DNA of 64,000 bases from Pedobacter sp. MC2016-15 (GCF_026239695.1 NZ_JAPIVS010000002.1:744001-808000); one strand, 5' to 3'. Numbered from the stretch's first letter, positions 43,393-53,619 are shown. Notes: a model not told the origin generated them from the sequence alone. A program made the numbers and translations.

Positions 43393-44128
43393 AGAGAGAA
43401 CAGCGAATGAGCTGAAAAACATGCTTTTGGGAATCGATGGTGATATTCAGGTGGAGGTCATTCTGGGGTCCGTTGCCGCTGCCCTGGCCTGGTTTGAGCA
43501 AAACCCGATGCCAGAGCTGATCTTCTCTGATATTGAGCTTGGCGATGGACTGAGTTTCGAAGTATTCAAAAAAATCAGCATTGAAGTTCCGGTCATTTTT
43601 TGTACTGCTTTTGATGAGTATGCGATCAGAGCTTTCGAATCCAATGGGATAGACTACCTGCTGAAGCCCATAGATGAGTATATGCTGCAGAAAAGCGTGG
43701 AGAAGTATTTACGTTTTAAAGAGCATCTGTTGTCTGGCGGCGAACGTGCCGTCAATATGGAGCGGGTAATTCAGCAAATGGAGTCTCCCTACAAGCAGAC
43801 CCTGCTGGTGAACTACAGGGAAAAAATCATTCCTGTTAAGCTGGCTGAGGTTGGATTGATCTATTCCTCTGAGGGGACCGTGTCTCTGTATCTTCAGGAC
43901 AACAGGAGCTTTATCGTGTCCTACACCCTGGAACAGCTGGAGCTGCTGCTCGATCCCTATCAGTTCTTCCGGGCAAACCGGCAGTTTATTGTCAACAGGG
44001 ACTTTATTGACGACGTGGAATCTTACTTCAACAGAAAGCTGGTGATTTTCTCAAAGGTAAAATCTCCTGAAAAGATCATCGTCAGCAGAATTAAGGCGCA
44101 GCTTTTTTTAAAATGGCTGGAGCGCTGA
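43367..44128 (+). CDS. LytTR-family response regulator
   Basis: A 253-residue regulator starting at the ATG at 43367 (the longer frame from 43325 adds non-conserved residues). The receiver domain begins MKVIIIEDEERTANELKNML with acidic residues at 7-9, and phospho-acceptor Asp55 in LIFSDIELGDG; then a linker and a LytTR DNA-binding domain (about 150-250, with YREKIIPVKLAEVGLIYSSEGTVSLYL, YQFFRANRQFIVNRDFI and SRIKAQLFLKWLER). Forms a two-component system with the preceding kinase gene. Confidence 0.95.
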   Translation: MKVIIIEDEERTANELKNMLLGIDGDIQVEVILGSVAAALAWFEQNPMPELIFSDIELGDGLSFEVFKKISIEVPVIFCTAFDEYAIRAFESNGIDYLLKPIDEYMLQKSVEKYLRFKEHLLSGGERAVNMERVIQQMESPYKQTLLVNYREKIIPVKLAEVGLIYSSEGTVSLYLQDNRSFIVSYTLEQLELLLDPYQFFRANRQFIVNRDFIDDVESYFNRKLVIFSKVKSPEKIIVSRIKAQLFLKWLER

Positions 44129-44170
44129 CATTATGGGACTTCAATTCAAAGTATATTCCTTCAGAATTCT

Positions 44171-44178
44171 TATTTTTG
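44171..44178 (+). promoter_or_regulatory. -7 box for map
   Basis: TATTTTTG fits TAnnTTTG and lies 15 bases before the map ATG, giving a predicted leader of about 12 bases. No TTG at the -33 position. Confidence 0.35.
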
Positions 44179-44193
44179 TAAAAAATATTTAAT

Positions 44194-44997
44194 ATGAGCG
44201 TATATAAATCTGATGAGGAAGTTGCTATTCAACGTGAAAGCTGCCTGCTCGTTAGCGCTACAATAACTGAAGTAGCAAAAATATTAAAGCCGGGTATTAC
44301 TACACTTTCGCTGGATGAAATGGCAGAGACCTTCATCAGGGATAATGGTGCTACACCATCCTGCAAAGGTTACCACGGCTATCCCTATTCACTATGTATT
44401 TCTGTGAATGAACAGGTTGTACACGGGTTTCCCGGTAAATATATTTTAAAAGAAGGCGATATCGTTTCCATTGATACAGTAGTCTATAAAAATGGCTTCC
44501 ATGGAGATCATGCCTATACTTTTGTAATTGGGGAAAGTACTCCTGAAGTGCTCGACCTGGTGAGAATCACTAAAGAGTCACTGTACGAAGGTATCAAACA
44601 TGCGATTACCGGGAAGCGTACCGGTGACATCGGACATGCAATAGAAAGTTACACCAATGGCCAGCATGGTTATGGTGTGATCAGGGATTTCGTGGGACAT
44701 GGCGTAGGCCGTGAAATGCACGAAGATCCTCAGATCCCAAATTATGGTAAGCAGGGTAAGGGCAAGAAGCTGATGGAAAATATGGTGCTGGCGATAGAGC
44801 CGATGATTACCATGGGTACACACAAAATTTATATGCTTGATGACGGATGGACTGTAGTGTCTGCAGACCAGTCGCCGGCAGTACACTTTGAACATAACGT
44901 TTGTGTGAAAAAGGGAGCGCCGCTGATTCTTTCTGATTTCTCTATTATTGAGGCTGCAGAAAAAGCAAATTCCAACCTGAACAGCAGTTATTACTAG
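44194..44997 (+). CDS. map: Type I methionine aminopeptidase
   Basis: A 267-residue enzyme removing N-terminal methionine from nascent proteins. Metal and substrate residues are seen in VNEQVVHGFPG (His78), GDIVSIDTVVYKNGFHGDHAYTF (Asp94 and Asp105), the GHGVGREMHEDPQIPNYG histidine block and the glutamates of AIEPMIT and the later VHFEHNVCV segment. This is a short-type MetAP without a zinc-finger N-terminus. Free-standing gene; its neighbours are the LytTR system and a secreted peptidase, with no functional link evident. Confidence 0.96.
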   Translation: MSVYKSDEEVAIQRESCLLVSATITEVAKILKPGITTLSLDEMAETFIRDNGATPSCKGYHGYPYSLCISVNEQVVHGFPGKYILKEGDIVSIDTVVYKNGFHGDHAYTFVIGESTPEVLDLVRITKESLYEGIKHAITGKRTGDIGHAIESYTNGQHGYGVIRDFVGHGVGREMHEDPQIPNYGKQGKGKKLMENMVLAIEPMITMGTHKIYMLDDGWTVVSADQSPAVHFEHNVCVKKGAPLILSDFSIIEAAEKANSNLNSSYY

Positions 44998-45027
44998 ATC
45001 GTTTTACCATTAAACCAATAACGCCTC

Positions 45028-46569
45028 ATGACCAAACACAAAGTACTTTTTAGCTTTCTGCTCGCAGCAGCAACTTTTGGCAACGCATTTTCTCAAAAAG
45101 GATCTGATGCACAGATGATCAGCCGGATCAGGGAAGAGGGGATGTCACATTCCAAAGTGATGGAAACTGCATTTAACCTGACCGATGTAACGGGACCACG
45201 ACTGGCCAATTCGCCGGGTCTGAAACGTGCACAGGACTGGTCGGTAAACGCCCTGAAAACCTGGGGACTGGTGAATGTAAAACGCGAGCCATGGGGCAAG
45301 TTTGGAAAAGGATGGGAAGTACAGAAAAACTATGCAGCGATCACCGTACCGTATTATCATGCTGTGATTGCTATACCAAAAGCCTGGACACCAGGGACCA
45401 ACGGCCCGATCAAATCGGAAGTGGTGGTTGTCAAGGCCGACTCGATTGTAGATCTTGCTTCATACAAAGGCAAGCTGAAGGGTAAAATTGTCATGCTGAA
45501 TACAAAACCTCTGGCAGAGCGATCTTTTGAGGCAGACGCTACACGTATTACTGATGCCCAGCTCTCAGAAATGGCAGCTGCAAAAGCTTCGGCAGGAGCA
45601 AGACCAAGAGCGGCAGGAAACATGGCTGCATTGGTAAACTTTCGTGCTGCACTCAGTAAATTTTATGTGGAAGAGGGCGTAGGTCTGGTATTGAGCCAGG
45701 GCCGCGGTACAGATGGTACGATATTTACCAGTGGTGGCAGAGATTATGCCGATACGTCTAAAACTCCGGCACCTGAGCTGGAAACAAGCAGTGAGGATTT
45801 TCAGCGGATCTTGCGCCTGGTAAATGCTGGTGTGCCTGTAAAGATGGAAGCGGAGGTGAAAACTCAATTTTTTGCTGATGATCTGCAGGGATATAACGTA
45901 GTGGGGGAGCTTGCAGGCTCCGATAAAAAAAATGAACTCGTGATCATTGGTGGTCACCTGGATTCATGGCATGCAGCTACCGGCGCTACTGATAATGCTG
46001 CGGGCAGCGCGGTCATGTTAGAAGCCATGAGGATCTTAAAGTCTTTAGGATTTAAGCCGCGCCGTACCCTCCGTGTAGTGTTATGGAGCTCTGAAGAACA
46101 AGGTCTGCATGGTTCAAGAAATTATGTGCTGAACCACTATGGGGATCCAAAAACAATGACCCTTAAGTCTGCACAGGCAAAGGTTTCTGCTTACTATAAC
46201 TTAGATAACGGGGCGGGTAAGATCCGTGGAATCTATGCGCAGGGCAATGATGCCGCAGGCGCAGTATTTAAATCATGGTTAGAACCCTTCAAAGATCTTG
46301 GGGCAGCAACTGTTACGCTCAATAATACCGGCAGTACAGACCATATACCTTTTGATGCTATTGGAATTCCGGGTTTTCAGTTTATTCAGGACAGGCTTGA
46401 TTATGGCACCCGTACGCATCACAGTAACCAGGATACGTACGACCGTCTGATTGAGGACGATCTGAAACAGGCTGCTACAGTAGTGGCAACTTTTGTTTAT
46501 CAAACCTCACAGCGTGAGGAGATGATCCCGAGAAAAGAATTGCCAAAGCCCGCCACGGCAACAAAGTAA
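45028..46569 (+). CDS. Secreted M28-family metallopeptidase
   Basis: A 513-residue zinc peptidase. Signal peptide MTKHKVLFSFLLAAATFGNA; a PA-like insert domain lies between about 125 and 250; the M28 catalytic part carries His310 and Asp312 in VIIGGHLDSWHAATGATDNAAGSAV, Asp322, Glu356-Glu357 in VLWSSEEQGLHGSRNY and the final HSNQDTYD metal ligand block. Family members are aminopeptidases or carboxypeptidases for peptides. Ends upstream of a perfect palindromic terminator shared with the convergent amidohydrolase gene. Confidence 0.94.
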   Translation: MTKHKVLFSFLLAAATFGNAFSQKGSDAQMISRIREEGMSHSKVMETAFNLTDVTGPRLANSPGLKRAQDWSVNALKTWGLVNVKREPWGKFGKGWEVQKNYAAITVPYYHAVIAIPKAWTPGTNGPIKSEVVVVKADSIVDLASYKGKLKGKIVMLNTKPLAERSFEADATRITDAQLSEMAAAKASAGARPRAAGNMAALVNFRAALSKFYVEEGVGLVLSQGRGTDGTIFTSGGRDYADTSKTPAPELETSSEDFQRILRLVNAGVPVKMEAEVKTQFFADDLQGYNVVGELAGSDKKNELVIIGGHLDSWHAATGATDNAAGSAVMLEAMRILKSLGFKPRRTLRVVLWSSEEQGLHGSRNYVLNHYGDPKTMTLKSAQAKVSAYYNLDNGAGKIRGIYAQGNDAAGAVFKSWLEPFKDLGAATVTLNNTGSTDHIPFDAIGIPGFQFIQDRLDYGTRTHHSNQDTYDRLIEDDLKQAATVVATFVYQTSQREEMIPRKELPKPATATK

Positions 46570-46579
46570 GGATCATAAA

Positions 46580-46615
46580 AAAAGGGGCTTGAATCATATG
46601 ATTCAAGCCCCTTTT
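46580..46615. terminator. Bidirectional terminator, perfect 18-base palindrome
   Basis: AAAAGGGGCTTGAATCAT and its exact complement adjoin without a spacer, forming a hairpin with A and T runs on either flank. It lies between converging genes and would stop transcription in both directions. Confidence 0.88.
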
Positions 46616-46639
46616 GATGTAAACATATAAAGATATCTC

Positions 46640-47950
46640 TTAGTGTTCTTTCACTGGCTTTCTCTCCTGAGGAGCAACAGGTAAGATATTTGGAGTAGCG
46701 ATAGCATTCAGGTTATAAACGATGTTTCCGTTTCTGATCGTCATCTCAGTCTCCAGTCTGTTTTTACCTTTCACCTGACCATCCCTGGCATAAAAACCGA
46801 AGTCGCCCTCACGCAGGTTGAAGATCGCAATATCTGCTACAGAACCTACAGAAAGGTTTCCCAGTTCTTCGTGTTTAATCTCCTTTGCAGGGTTCCAGGT
46901 GCTGGCAGCAATCACCTCATTGAAAGGCATACCGATGGCCATAAACAGCGACATGATATTAGGCATGCTCTTCATCGGGCCATTCATACTGCCCGTGTGC
47001 AGGTCGGTACTGATGGAGTTTGGATAAAAGCCACTCTTGATTGCAGGAGTTCCCTGTGAGAAAAGGAAACTGGCACCACCAAAGCCTACGTCAAAGATAA
47101 TCCCTCTCTCGCGGGCTTTCAGCACGAAAGGTTTTACCTTATTGGTTTTGATATCCACAATTTGCTCTCTTCCGTTTGTTTTTGTGATACCTACACCGTC
47201 ATCACCACCAAAGCAGTGCGTATAGATATCGCCGGGACGCAGTTTTACACTAAACAATGAATCCAGCGGCAGGTAAGGATCGGCACCACCGAAATCAATC
47301 ATTACCGGGATGTTCGCAAGTTTTCCGGCTTCGACGGCTCTTTCTGCGGGTTCCCAGCGGTGGCCATTGAAATGCGCCAGTTTTACGCCAACAATATTCT
47401 CAGGATATTTTTTAGCCATTTCGGCAGTCTTCTGAGCATCCATCTGATCGATGTCATTCTCAAATTTACTACCGGCCATCCCTTCGCCTACGATATTCAG
47501 CTCTGAAAATACCCGGGTCTGTGACCTGTCTATCGTTTGTTTTTTGAATGTTTCAAAGGTTTTCCATCCGGATGATCCGGCATCTACAACCGTAGTTACT
47601 CCGGCAGGGAAGGTGAACCCATCTGCAGGTAAGGCCAGAGGTCCGTTTCTGTAGGTTCCCTGAAGATCCGTTCCCCAGAAAAAGTGTACGTGTATGTCTA
47701 CCAGTCCGGGAGTAACATAGAGACCTTTGGCATTTACAACCTGACGGCCCTGTTTGGCATCAATGTTTTTGGCAACCATGACGATCTTCCCGTCATTTAC
47801 AGCTACATCCATCAGTGCATCGATTTTGTTTTTGGGGTCAATGACATGACCTCCCTTAATGACCATGCTGTAAGCAGGACTGCTTTGGGCATGTGTACTG
47901 CCGGCAAAAAGCATTGCCAGTGCAGTGAATAAGAGTGGGATCTTATACAT
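46640..47950 (-). CDS. Exported amidohydrolase/deacetylase-family metallohydrolase
   Basis: A 436-residue TIM-barrel metal hydrolase with signal peptide MYKIPLLFTALAMLFAGSTH. Metal residues: His87 and His89 in LVDIHVHFFWG, Lys190 as the probable carboxylated bridge in IVGVKLAHFNGHRWEP, His245 in DIYTHCFGGDDG and Asp316 in SISTDLHTG. The pattern KGGHVIDPKNKIDALMDVAV at the N-terminus is typical of the group of cog3964 amidohydrolases that in other bacteria neighbour a SelA-like PLP enzyme; the same partner occurs here 5.7 kb away. The export signal is a notable difference. Substrate unknown; some relatives act on esters or N-acyl compounds. Confidence 0.9.
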   Translation of the reverse strand: MYKIPLLFTALAMLFAGSTHAQSSPAYSMVIKGGHVIDPKNKIDALMDVAVNDGKIVMVAKNIDAKQGRQVVNAKGLYVTPGLVDIHVHFFWGTDLQGTYRNGPLALPADGFTFPAGVTTVVDAGSSGWKTFETFKKQTIDRSQTRVFSELNIVGEGMAGSKFENDIDQMDAQKTAEMAKKYPENIVGVKLAHFNGHRWEPAERAVEAGKLANIPVMIDFGGADPYLPLDSLFSVKLRPGDIYTHCFGGDDGVGITKTNGREQIVDIKTNKVKPFVLKARERGIIFDVGFGGASFLFSQGTPAIKSGFYPNSISTDLHTGSMNGPMKSMPNIMSLFMAIGMPFNEVIAASTWNPAKEIKHEELGNLSVGSVADIAIFNLREGDFGFYARDGQVKGKNRLETEMTIRNGNIVYNLNAIATPNILPVAPQERKPVKEH

Positions 47951-48698
47951 AATGTGAGTTTAAAGTTTAATAATAAGGATGAAACTAACAGAAAATCTTC
48001 AGTCCTCCGCATATATAACAGGAATGATATTAATTTTTTTATCGTAAAAGCCAGACTTTATAAGCGTTTACTCTTACAGGTGGTGAGTACTTTACCTGTT
48101 ATACCACATAAGAAGTAGCAATATTCAATCTGGAGGATATTCATTTTATTTGGGATTTTAAATTATTGAGTTTTTAATAAAATCAGAGCTTATTTGGCTT
48201 TTTTGTGGATATGAATAATAAATAATTGATTTTTAATATTTATTATTGAAAAAAAGTAATACTTTTATAATATTGGATTGCTAACCAAGTGTAAAACTGG
48301 CTCTTTTGAAGATTCGGGATAAAGAATAAGGCTTAGTGTTTAAAATACACTTAGTATTTGTAGGATTATTCCGGCATTAAAATCAAAAAGGATAAAATCT
48401 GTGGTTTAAAAGTGTGAAAACACAAAAAATATCAGATTTTGGTTGAAAAATTTGGATGATTAAATCGAATAATACATTTTAGTGATAAAAAAGGAAATAA
48501 AAGCGGAGTTTCTGTCCCAAACATACCAGAAACGAAAGCTCAAAATATCAACTTTAACTAAATACAAAACAATGAAAACCAACAGTAGCTAAACTTTCGC
48601 CCGACCAGATCTCCGATGCGATCTACCCAAGTAAGCATTTGATACATCCGGCAAAAAATTCGAAAATTTTACTAACCCACTCACCAAACATCCGAAGT
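47951..48698. other. Long AT-rich control region upstream of the third susC
   Basis: About 750 bases without a convincing gene, strongly AT-rich on the left. The best promoter candidate is at 48451-48480. A seven-codon reading frame starts at 48572 (MKTNSS, then stop), too short to judge but reminiscent of a leader peptide or a decayed start. No strong hairpin was found. The length exceeds that of any other intergenic region here and suggests a large regulatory or leader segment for the amidohydrolase/SusC divergent pair. Confidence 0.45.
48451..48480 (+). promoter_or_regulatory. Candidate promoter of the third susC
   Basis: TTTG (48451-48454), 18 bases, TACATTTT (48473-48480), one mismatch from consensus. 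It would give a leader of about 215 bases. Confidence 0.4.
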
Positions 48699-51600
48699 AT
48701 GAAAAATTCTTTACATGAAAAATGTAATCATGCCCGCTTAACCGTACACGAGAGTTTCGCTACAAAGAAGAACAAAACCCATGTTTCTTCGTCATTGAAA
48801 GCAATGAAACTTACCGGTATCCTGGTTGTAGCGGCAGTGCTGCAAGCCGCCGCAGCGCCATCATCAAACCTTTCTTTTGTTAAAACGACTAAACCGTTTT
48901 TCATTAATGAAAGCCCAATCGCTAACCACCTTCCTGTTCCGCCAATCGTAATTACAGGTAAGGTAACTGATGCCAAACGTGCACCGCTTCCTGGTGTAAG
49001 TGTAAAAGTTAAAGGTTCCAATGCAGGAACAACTACAGATGCAAATGGTAATTTCTCCATCAATGCACCTGACGTATCTACCCTGATCTTCTCTTCCATC
49101 GGATTTGCAACACAGGAAGTAGAGGTAAACAAAAGAACATCAATCAATATTACTTTAGCTGAAGACTCCAAAGGTTTAAGTGAAGTAGTAGTTACGGCTT
49201 TTGGTGTGAAGAGAGCAAGAAGAGGCCTGGTATATTCCAGCTCTGAGGTTACAGGTTCTTCACTGACAGAAGCACGTGAAAATAACGTAGCAAGCTCACT
49301 GACTGGTAAAATCGCCGGTGTGGATGCAAGCCAGATCTCTTCAGGACCAGGCGGATCAAGCCGCGTGGTAATCAGGGGAGCAGGCGCGATCAACCCTAAC
49401 GCAAACAACCAGCCTTTATATGTTGTAAACGGTTTACCGATCAACTCTGGTAACAGTGGTGCAGGTACAAACACTGTAGGTCTGAACGTTGACCGTGGTG
49501 ATGGTATCTCTTCCATCAACCCTGATGATATCGAAACGATCACTGTATTAAAAAGTGGTGCAGCAGCGGCACTTTATGGTAGCCAGGCTGCAAACGGTGT
49601 AATTTTGATCACTACCAAATCCGGTAAGGCTCAAAAAGGTATCGGTGTAGAATACAGCTCTAACGTTGTTTATGGTTCTCCATCTGCTTATCCAAACTTC
49701 CAGGAACAATATGGAGCTGGTATCGATGGGGTAAAACCTACAACTCAGGCAGCAGCCTTAAGTTCCGGCCGTTTATCATTTGGTGCCAAAGTCGATGGAT
49801 CCAGCGTAGTTCAGTTTGATGGCGTTTCACGTCCGTACTCAGCAGTTGGAGTAAAAAACAACATCAACAACTTCTACAACCTGAGCCGCGACTGGACAAA
49901 CACTGTTGCCTTCTCTGGTGGTAGCGAGCAATTGAACTTCAGGTTATCAGTTTCAGACCTGAGCTCTAAAGCGCAAACGCCAAACTCTACCTATAACAGA
50001 AAAACGGTGAACTTAAGCACCAGAGCTAACATGGGTAAAAACAACCTGGTTAACCTGGAGTCTACCATCCAATACAACATCGAAGATGCTAAAAACAGAC
50101 CGGGTGTAGGTTATGCAGAACGTAACTCAAGCTGGGGAACTTTCCTTGCCGCCAATACAGTGGATGTGAGAAACTTCGCAGGTCCTAATGGTAATGGTAC
50201 AGACGCAAACGGAAATGAGATCCAATGGAATCCGGTTCCTGCAGCTTCCAACCCTTACTTTGTAGCGTACAGCACTGGTAACAGTGATAAAACTCAGCGT
50301 TTAATCGCAAACGGTAGTATCCGTGTGAACCTGTTGGAAAACTTATTCATCAAAGGTACTGTAGCAAGAGACTTTGCTTACACAGATCTTCAGGATTATG
50401 TACCAATGGGAACAGCTTTTACACCGCTTGGTTATTTAAATACTGGTCAGCGTCAGAATGACCGTACCAACTTTAACGCGATGATGAACTACAATACTAC
50501 GTTCCTCAAAGACTTTAAAGTGAATGCAATGGTGGGCGCCAACCGTGAGCGTTTGTCGGACTTAAACACAAACCTTGGTGGTATCAACTTCCAGGTGCCA
50601 AACTTTATCCACATCTCTAACTTAGCTACAATTAACCCTAATACTGACCTTGTTCCTTACAGAAACCGTGGTACTTCCGGTACTAACTCTGTATTCGGAT
50701 CGGCTGATTTTGACTACAAAGGAATCGTTTACCTGTCATTCACAGGAAGGGAAGATACCTTCTCAACACTGCAGGCTGGAAACAACTCTATCTTCTATCC
50801 ATCAGTAGGATCAAGTGTGATCATGTCAGACCTGGTTAAATTACCTGAAGCAGTAAGTTTCTTAAAACTGCGTGGTTCATGGGCTAAAGTAGGTAGTAAT
50901 ACCGTAACTCCGGGCCAGATCAACCAGGTATATAGCTTCGGAACATCATTTGGTGGTGTACCGGTACAAAACAATACCAATACATTGATCGACTTCGGTA
51001 TCCGTCCGCTAAGTGTTTACACTACAGAGGGTGGTTTCGAGGTAAGGTTCCTCAAAAACAGATTGAGCTTTGACGCTACTTACTATAGCCGCGTAACTAA
51101 AGACGATCAGCTGGCACCAACAATCTCTCCAACATCAGGTTTCCTTGCTGGTTTCACTAACGTAGGTAAAGTGACTAACAAAGGTATCGAGATCTTACTG
51201 AGTGGTTCTGTGGTTCAGGCTAAAGATTTCAGCTGGAACGTAAGCATTCCTTTTGCTTACAACCAAAGTAAAATCGTTGAGCTTGCTCCGGGTTTAACAA
51301 CAATTGAAGTAGGACAAGGTATCTCTAACCAGGTGAGAATCCTGAACGCCGTAGGACTTCCATATGGTACTGTTCGTGGCTGGGGATTATTGAAAGATGC
51401 CAATGGCAACCAGGTTTATAACAGAGCGAGTGGTTATGAAGTGCGCGTAGAAAAAGATCTTGGTGTGGCTAACCCACCTTGGACTATGGGTTTTGGTAAC
51501 GATTTCAAATACAAAAAATTCTCACTAAACGTATTGTTCGATGCCAAATTTGGTGCTGTTGCCTATAACAACATGTGGTTATACGCTTCGAGGTTCGGTT

Positions 51601-52010
51601 TAACCAACGAAACTTTACCAGGCAGGGATACAGGTGTGCAGTTAACAGGTGTTGACCAGACAGGTGCGCCATTCAGCAGACTATGGGGCGTTGCCGATGT
51701 AGATAACTACTATAACAACTTAGGTAACACGATTTCAGAGATTTCAACTTTCAGCACAGATTTCGTGAAACTGCGTCAGATCATCCTGAACTATACACTG
51801 CCTTCGTTGAAACTACAAAAAATCGGTATCCAATCGGCTTCAATCGGTATCGTTGGACGTAACCTTGCTATCCTATACAGAGATAAAAAGACCAAAGCAG
51901 CAGGACTTGATCCTGAGATGCAACAATCTGTTGGTAATGCCACAGGTACTGCAGGAGCTGGTGAGCCTAGAACACGCACAATTGGTTTGAACCTGAATGT
52001 TAAATTCTAA
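48699..52010 (+). CDS. SusC/RagA TonB-dependent receptor
   Basis: A 1103-residue SusC starting at the ATG at 48699; a TTG at 48639 or a second ATG at 48804 are other in-frame options, the latter just before the hydrophobic LTGILVVAAVLQAAAA. A long basic n-region before the signal helix is common in this family, so 48699 is kept. Then comes a carboxypeptidase-like domain (about 80-165), SEVVVTAFGVKRARR as the TonB-box area, the plug (SSLTGKIAGVDASQIS, PLYVVNGLPINSG, VLKSGAAAALYGSQAANGVI) and the barrel ending in LNVKF. There is no STN domain. Followed 18 bases later by susD. Confidence 0.95.
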   Translation: MKNSLHEKCNHARLTVHESFATKKNKTHVSSSLKAMKLTGILVVAAVLQAAAAPSSNLSFVKTTKPFFINESPIANHLPVPPIVITGKVTDAKRAPLPGVSVKVKGSNAGTTTDANGNFSINAPDVSTLIFSSIGFATQEVEVNKRTSINITLAEDSKGLSEVVVTAFGVKRARRGLVYSSSEVTGSSLTEARENNVASSLTGKIAGVDASQISSGPGGSSRVVIRGAGAINPNANNQPLYVVNGLPINSGNSGAGTNTVGLNVDRGDGISSINPDDIETITVLKSGAAAALYGSQAANGVILITTKSGKAQKGIGVEYSSNVVYGSPSAYPNFQEQYGAGIDGVKPTTQAAALSSGRLSFGAKVDGSSVVQFDGVSRPYSAVGVKNNINNFYNLSRDWTNTVAFSGGSEQLNFRLSVSDLSSKAQTPNSTYNRKTVNLSTRANMGKNNLVNLESTIQYNIEDAKNRPGVGYAERNSSWGTFLAANTVDVRNFAGPNGNGTDANGNEIQWNPVPAASNPYFVAYSTGNSDKTQRLIANGSIRVNLLENLFIKGTVARDFAYTDLQDYVPMGTAFTPLGYLNTGQRQNDRTNFNAMMNYNTTFLKDFKVNAMVGANRERLSDLNTNLGGINFQVPNFIHISNLATINPNTDLVPYRNRGTSGTNSVFGSADFDYKGIVYLSFTGREDTFSTLQAGNNSIFYPSVGSSVIMSDLVKLPEAVSFLKLRGSWAKVGSNTVTPGQINQVYSFGTSFGGVPVQNNTNTLIDFGIRPLSVYTTEGGFEVRFLKNRLSFDATYYSRVTKDDQLAPTISPTSGFLAGFTNVGKVTNKGIEILLSGSVVQAKDFSWNVSIPFAYNQSKIVELAPGLTTIEVGQGISNQVRILNAVGLPYGTVRGWGLLKDANGNQVYNRASGYEVRVEKDLGVANPPWTMGFGNDFKYKKFSLNVLFDAKFGAVAYNNMWLYASRFGLTNETLPGRDTGVQLTGVDQTGAPFSRLWGVADVDNYYNNLGNTISEISTFSTDFVKLRQIILNYTLPSLKLQKIGIQSASIGIVGRNLAILYRDKKTKAAGLDPEMQQSVGNATGTAGAGEPRTRTIGLNLNVKF

Positions 52011-52028
52011 CAATTATATCGATAGAAT

Positions 52029-53603
52029 ATGAAAACGAAATTTATAAAAAGCATCTGTCTTGTGGCTGCTACGGCAATAGCGTTATTGCCATCCTGCAGC
52101 AAGGACAAACTTGCAGAATTAAATGCACCTCAGAATGCAGTGGGATTTATTATTCCTGAAAATATCTTTACTAACGTATTATTAAACACACCAAGAAACA
52201 GCTATTCAGTAATGGCAAGCGGTATGCAATATTTCTCAACTTACAAGGAAGTTCCTGGTGTTGGAGATAAATATTTCAGCTTCAATGGTGCATCGGTTGA
52301 CTTTGTTGCTTTCTATACCAATAACCTGAACAGGTTGTACGTATTAAACAACGCTCTTGCCGCAACTGACGTGAACAAAAAATCGATTGTGCGTATCCTG
52401 CGTGCCTATACTTACCACCAGTTAACTGATATTGCCGGAGACGTTCCTTACTTTGACGCACTGAAAGGTGAACAAGGTACATTGAGCCCTAAATATGATA
52501 CGCAGCAGGCCATCTATCTGGATATGCTGAAAGAACTGAAAGAATCTGCAGAAGCATTAAACCCTTCAAACCCTTCATTCACTACAGGAGATTTATTCTA
52601 CAAAGGTGACGTGAGCAAATGGAAAAAATTCGCTTACACTTTGATGCTGAGATTGGCAATGCGTTTATCTGAGGCGAGCCCTGCAACAGCTCAGACATGG
52701 GTGCAAACTGCTATCGCAGGTGGTGTCATGACATCTGATGCAGATATCGCGAAGATCACATATACCAATACTACAGGTAACATCAACCCTAAAACTCAGA
52801 ACCTGACAAACGGTGATTATGCAACTCCGGGTGGCGATAATGTAGAGGGTGGTAAATATGCTGCTACTTTTATCGACAGACTGAAGTCGACCAATGACCC
52901 ACGTTTATCTGTGATCTCTATCGTATGGCAACAAAATGGTGCTGGTGGCGCATATGTAGCCAACAATAGCCCGGCTGTACAAAGAGGTATGGTGAGTGCA
53001 AGTCTGAATACTCGTCCTGCAGATTTTGATACCTATTCTGAGCCTTCTCAGCTGGTAATCAACTTCGCTGCCCCTATCCTTATCATGGGCCCTGCTGAAG
53101 CCAACTTACTGGTTGCTGAAGCTGCTGCAAGAGGATGGACAAGCACTACTACTGCTGCATCTGCATACAATGCAGCTGTACGTTCAGGAATGACGCAATG
53201 GGCATTATGGCCAACTGTAGGTGTGAGCTCAGGTGTAATCACTGCTGCTCAGATCGACGCATACCTGGCTGCTAACCCTTACGTATCTACTGCTTCTCTT
53301 GAAGCACAGATTGAGCAGATCAACACACAAAAATGGTTATCTATGTTTGGTGATGACTATGAGGTTTATGCCAACTGGAGACGTACTGGTTACCCACGCC
53401 TGAAAAAAGTAAACTATGTAGGTAACGTAACAGGTGGATTTATGTTCCGTCGTTTCGCTCTTCCGATTTCTGAAAGACTGGTAAACCAGGCGAACTACCT
53501 GGAAGCTTTAAGCAGACAGGGATTCTCTGAGAACACTGATGACAACTTACTCACTAAAGTATGGTGGGATAAAAAGGCAGGTCTACCTTTCAACTTCAAT
53601 TAA
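52029..53603 (+). CDS. SusD-like-2 family lipoprotein
   Basis: A 524-residue SusD partner. The signal peptide ends in LLPSC (Cys23) and the mature protein begins SKDKLAELNAPQNAVGFIIPENIFTNVLLN. Mid-protein helices include YTLMLRLAMRLSEASPATAQ near 215; the C-terminal conserved segment is INTQKWLSMFGDDYEVYANWRRTGYPRLKKV near 432-462. It probably binds the substrate of the locus together with the upstream SusC. Ends before a strong hairpin that separates it from the PLP-enzyme gene. Confidence 0.94.
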   Translation: MKTKFIKSICLVAATAIALLPSCSKDKLAELNAPQNAVGFIIPENIFTNVLLNTPRNSYSVMASGMQYFSTYKEVPGVGDKYFSFNGASVDFVAFYTNNLNRLYVLNNALAATDVNKKSIVRILRAYTYHQLTDIAGDVPYFDALKGEQGTLSPKYDTQQAIYLDMLKELKESAEALNPSNPSFTTGDLFYKGDVSKWKKFAYTLMLRLAMRLSEASPATAQTWVQTAIAGGVMTSDADIAKITYTNTTGNINPKTQNLTNGDYATPGGDNVEGGKYAATFIDRLKSTNDPRLSVISIVWQQNGAGGAYVANNSPAVQRGMVSASLNTRPADFDTYSEPSQLVINFAAPILIMGPAEANLLVAEAAARGWTSTTTAASAYNAAVRSGMTQWALWPTVGVSSGVITAAQIDAYLAANPYVSTASLEAQIEQINTQKWLSMFGDDYEVYANWRRTGYPRLKKVNYVGNVTGGFMFRRFALPISERLVNQANYLEALSRQGFSENTDDNLLTKVWWDKKAGLPFNFN

Positions 53604-53619
53604 TTCATAGCTAATGATA

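Noticed and set aside
48728..49543. A 271-residue reverse-strand open frame inside the third susC
   Set aside because: It lies wholly within the conserved N-terminal and plug coding part of susC on the other strand, is rich in Pro, Thr and Ala without motif, and is a codon-bias shadow.
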